Assembly: GCF_041146395.1 (NCBI RefSeq)
Contig: NW_027182880.1
Span: 357,001 to 421,000 of the forward strand
Direction of reading: 5' to 3'
Source: Eulemur rufifrons
Taxonomy: Eukaryota > Chordata > Mammalia > Primates > Lemuridae
DNA length: 64,000 bases
Part shown: positions 61,101 to 64,000 of the stretch, one piece after another
How positions within the stretch are numbered: position 1 is the stretch's first letter
Layout: each line of letters starts with the position of its first letter
Position numbers and translations under genes: made by a program
The notes under the pieces: model-generated
The model's database searches: none
The model's input: only the letters and a program-made list of their open reading frames with translations
What the model was told of the DNA's origin: nothing

Positions 61101-63962
61101 ATGGTAGTGGTTACTTGAAAAGCTCTGCGGCATAATTCTTTGAACTAGCCAGTTAACTGGGCCCACGCATAGAGCAGTCTAGAGGCCCATGGTGGATTCC
61201 CAGCTGATGAAGCAAGGGATTCTTAATGGAACGGGGTGAAAAGTGCGGTTTCTGTTTCAGTCTAAGACAGAAACGGGATCCGAACTTTTCACCTGCCACA
61301 CACATGCCCACTTCTCCGGTCTGGGGAAAATAAAAACAATCCAGCGAACTGACAGAGGGCCTGCGCCCCCCACCCACACCTACCCCACAAATAAAAATGT
61401 CCCCTCCAGCTACTAATTATTATGCTAACTTGCAAAGGTTTCCGTGCATTTTAAAATAATGGGGAAAGTATGGTGGAATGATACTTAAAAGAATGGCCTC
61501 CTTCCAGCCTCCAGTAACAAGTGTCGTGAAATCCAAGTGACCTAGGCCTCAGCATAGTTTTCTCCATGGCAGCCATCTTGTGTTTAAGGAGGCACAGACG
61601 ATCCTTATCACAATTATGGTGATATGTGCTGCAGAAACTGGCAAATAATTCTACACGTAGTGTTTATCTCAAAAGCTGTGCAGCATACATCTTGGTACAG
61701 GCCAGTTCATGGGCCCATGCATGGAGGGTTCTAAGGAACCATGGTGGATTCCCAGCTGATGAATCAAAGGATTTTTAATGGAACCAGCTGAAAAGTGCGG
61801 ATACTGTTTCAGTCTAACTGAAACAGGATCTGCACATTTCACCTGCCACAAATATATCCACTTCCCTGTCTGGGCATAATAAACACAAACAACCAGACTG
61901 ACAGAGGGACTGTCCCCCAAACCACCCCGATCCCACCCAAAAACATCCCCTCCGTTGACTCATCCTTATGCTAACTGCCGAAAGTTGCTCACCTTTTAAT
62001 ATAAGGGAGAAAGGATGGTGCAATGATAATTAAAAGACTGGATTCTTGTCAGACTCCCGTACCAAGTATTGGCAACACCAAGCGAGAGAACCCTCAGTAT
62101 AGGTTTGTCCATGGAAGCCATCTAGGGTTTAAGGAAGCACAAATGAACCTTATCAAAATTATGGTAAAAGTGCTGGAAAAGCTGGCAAATATTTTCCATG
62201 GTAGTGGTTATTTCAAATGCTCTGTGGCATACTTCTTTGAACTAGCCTGTTAAGTGGGCCCACACATAGTGGGGTGTAGAGAACTATGGTGGATTCCCAG
62301 CTGATGAAGCAAAGGATTCTTAAAGGAACAGGATGAAAAGTGCCGATCCTGTATCAGTCTAAGACTGAAACAGGATCCACACTTTTCACTTGCCACACAC
62401 ATGTCCACTTCTCCTCTCCGGGGATAATAAAAACAAACCACCGGACTGACAGAGGGCCTGGCTCTGCCTCTCCCACCCCACACAAAAACGTTTCCTCCAG
62501 CGACTCATCCTTAAGCTAAATGGCAATAGGTGCTCTGCCTTTTAAAATAGTTGTGAAAGGAAGGTGGAATGATACTTAAAGGAATGGCTTCTTGCCACGG
62601 ACCAGTACCAATTATCGGCAACTCCAAGGGAGATTGGCCTAACCGTAGTTTTTTCTGTGGAAGCCAGCTTGGGTTTCAGGATGCACTGCCTAACCTTTTC
62701 ACAATCATTGTGAAAGTTGCTGCAAAAACTGGCAAATAATACTCAATGTAGTGGTTATTTCCAAAGCTCTGCGGCATACTTCTTGGAACTAGCCAGTTAC
62801 CTGGGCCCACGCTCAGGGAGGTCTAGAGAACCATGGTGGATTCCCAACTGATGAATTAAAGGATTCCAAAAGGAACAGGCTCAAAAGCGGAGATACTGTT
62901 TCAGACTGAAACAGGATCCAAAGTTTTCACCTGCCACATACATGCCCGCTTCTCCTCTCTGGGAATAATAAAAACAAACCACCGGACTGACAGAGGGCCT
63001 GCCCTCCCACACACACCCAACCCCACACAAAAAGCCGCTCCAGTGACTCATCTTTATGCTAACTGGCTAAAGGTGCACTGCCTTTTAAAATAATGGAGAA
63101 AAGACGGTGGAATTGTACTTAAAAAAAATGGCTTCTTGCCAGGCTCCAGTAAAATGTATCGGTACACCAAGGGAGCTAGGCCTCAGCATAGTTTTGTCCG
63201 TGGCAGCCTGCTTGGGTTTAAGGAGGCACAGATGAACCTTATCACAATTATGGTCAAAGGTGCTGCAAAAACTGGCAAACAATTCTCAACGTAGTGGTTA
63301 TTTCAAAAGCTCTACGGCATACATCTTGGAACTAGCCAGTTACCTGGGCCCACACATAGAGGGGTCTCGACAGCCATGGTGGATTCCCAGCTGATGAATC
63401 AAAGGATTCGTAAAGGAACTGGCTGAAAAGTGCGGATCCTGTTTCAGTCTAAGACTGAAACAGGATCCGTACTTTTCACCTGCCACACACATGCCCACCT
63501 CTCCTCTTTGGGCATAATAAAGACAAACCACCAGACAGACAGAGAGCCTTCCCCTCAACGCACCACCCGACCCCACTCAAAAACGTCCCCTCCAGCAACT
63601 CATTCTTATGATAACTGGAAAAAGGTGTTCTGCCTTTTAAAATGATGGAGAAAAGATGGTGGAATGACTCTTAATAGCATGGCTTCTTGCCAGGCTCCAG
63701 TACCAACTATCGGCAACACCAAGTGAACTAGGCCTCAGCATAGTTTTGTCCGCCCCAGCCATCTTGGGTTGAAGGAGGCACGGACGAACCTTATCACAAT
63801 TATGGTGAAAGGTGGTGCAAAAACTAGCAAATAATTCTCAACGTAGTGGTTATTTCAAAAGCTCTGTGGCATACTTCTTGGAACTAGCCAGTTACCTGGG
63901 CCCACGCATAGAGGTCTTTAAAGAACCATGGTGTATTCCCAGCTGATGAATCAAACGATTCT
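58130..63962 (+). repeat. Diverged outer edge of the satellite 3 array
   Basis: About ten and a half monomers, with ccatggtggattccca-like markers near 58479, 59560, 60100, 60652, 61190, 61740, 62286, 62831, 63376 and 63927. They are markedly diverged from the core. They share features of their own: gggcccacgcatagaggggt, tctagagaacc, caggctgaaaagtgc, aggtgctgc and ccttttaaaataatgg. They retain a more complete dyad than the core monomers. Confidence 0.85.
63424..63478. repeat. Near-perfect 55-bp palindrome in a satellite 3 monomer
   Basis: Two 27-base arms around a single central base (63451): tgaaaagtgcgg at the left end pairs with ccgtacttttca at the right end, and gtttcagtct with agactgaaac at the centre. 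One mismatch (63470). Weaker versions lie at the same monomer position near 58531, 59068, 59608, 60152, 61244, 61796, 62337 and 62890. In core monomers only gcggatcctgttt and aaacagaatccgc remain paired, around a loop of about 9 bases. Confidence 0.85.
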
Positions 63963-64000
63963 TTTTTGTTTGTTTGTTTGTTTGTTAGCTCATTATGGGG
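63963..64000 (+). mobile_element. Possible truncated retro-insertion with (TTTG)5
   Basis: The satellite monomer breaks after gatgaatcaaacgattctt and continues with T residues, five TTTG units (63965-63984) and ttagctcattatgggg, none of which belongs to satellite 3. A T-rich start on + would suit the 3' tail of a reverse-oriented retrotransposon. The body lies outside the window, so the family cannot be named. A simple array boundary with a short simple repeat is the alternative. Confidence 0.5.

Larger units (their letters stand above)
27872..63962 (+). repeat. 548-bp satellite array (satellite 3)
   Basis: About 65 head-to-tail monomers in a single orientation. The marker ggtgaaacgctgaa falls at 28966, 29518, 30064, 30607, 31163 and 31713, giving spacings of 543-556. 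Ordered landmarks within a monomer: cctgcaaataattttcaacg, catacttcttggaacaagcc, agtatatagaaccatggtgg, cagctgatgaag, a dyad around ctgttt and aaacag, tctggggataataaaaac, a C-rich run, an A tract of 6 to 20, aatggaaaaatggtggtggg, agtctccactaacaaaaata, cagcatagttatgtccg and tgggtttcaggaggcac. Open frames to 127 codons recur at monomer spacing and are not genes. I do not recognise the satellite by name. Confidence 0.95.

Noticed and set aside
27872..63962. CENP-B box in satellite 3 (ggaacggga resembles its 3' half)
   Set aside because: Only the CGGGA end fits. The required TTCG at the fixed distance upstream and the central A are absent. Satellite 1 has TTCG without CGGG at the right spacing.
1..64000. 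A new gene system, operon, RNA gene or defence locus
   Set aside because: Everything from end to end is accounted for by three satellites, one Alu and a partial insertion at the right edge. I found no tRNA-like, rRNA-like or gene-like sequence to support such a claim.

Overview
The window is about 64 kb of eukaryotic satellite DNA, and I see no protein-coding gene, tRNA or rRNA in it. The organism is most likely a strepsirrhine primate, probably a lemur. The only dispersed element, at 57064-57412, is a dimeric Alu with the lemur/galago-type AT-rich linker, the long poly-T of a reverse-oriented copy and a target-site duplication. Open frames of 60-127 codons occur on both strands, but they recur at satellite periods and on both arms of an inverted repeat, so I treat all of them as repeat shadows. 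Nothing here looks bacterial or viral.

Region 1 (1 to about 17070) is a satellite with a roughly 94-bp monomer. Three monomer types alternate as a trimer of about 285 bp. Trimers are nested in a higher-order unit of about 2.69 kb (starts near 1, 2684 and 5379). Near 9611 the array turns over: 1-9611 runs forward and 9612-17070 is its reverse complement. About 790-6155 pairs with 9970-15800 as a large, nearly identical inverted repeat in which paired coordinates sum to about 16594. The outer edge, about 15800-17070, is clearly more diverged.

Region 2 (about 17070-27871) is degenerate telomere-like sequence, TTAGGG strand on +, interrupted by GC-richer cassettes of 135-205 bp. It forms a higher-order unit of about 3.53 kb. 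The 3' part of each full cassette looks like a decayed region-1 monomer, so this satellite seems to be a telomere-repeat/94-bp-satellite composite.

Region 3 (about 27872-63962) is a satellite with a monomer of about 548 bp, roughly 65 copies, all in one orientation. A 17-monomer block of about 9.33 kb is tandemly duplicated (about 29000-38330 and 38331-47660). An 11-monomer shift (about 6.03 kb) produced a further partial copy at 47720-50200. From about 56200 onward, and strongly after 58130, monomers diverge, as expected at an array edge. The monomer carries a dyad that is a nearly perfect 55-bp palindrome in some edge copies and decayed in the amplified core. The last 38 bases enter a (TTTG)n-bearing insertion cut by the window end.

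The window is therefore a junction of three satellite families, of the kind found in pericentromeric or subtelomeric heterochromatin. What is worth following up is architecture: the inverted array, the shared ancestry of satellites 1 and 2, very recent multi-kilobase amplification, and two retro-insertions at the same monomer position. All identity statements are visual comparisons, not computed alignments.
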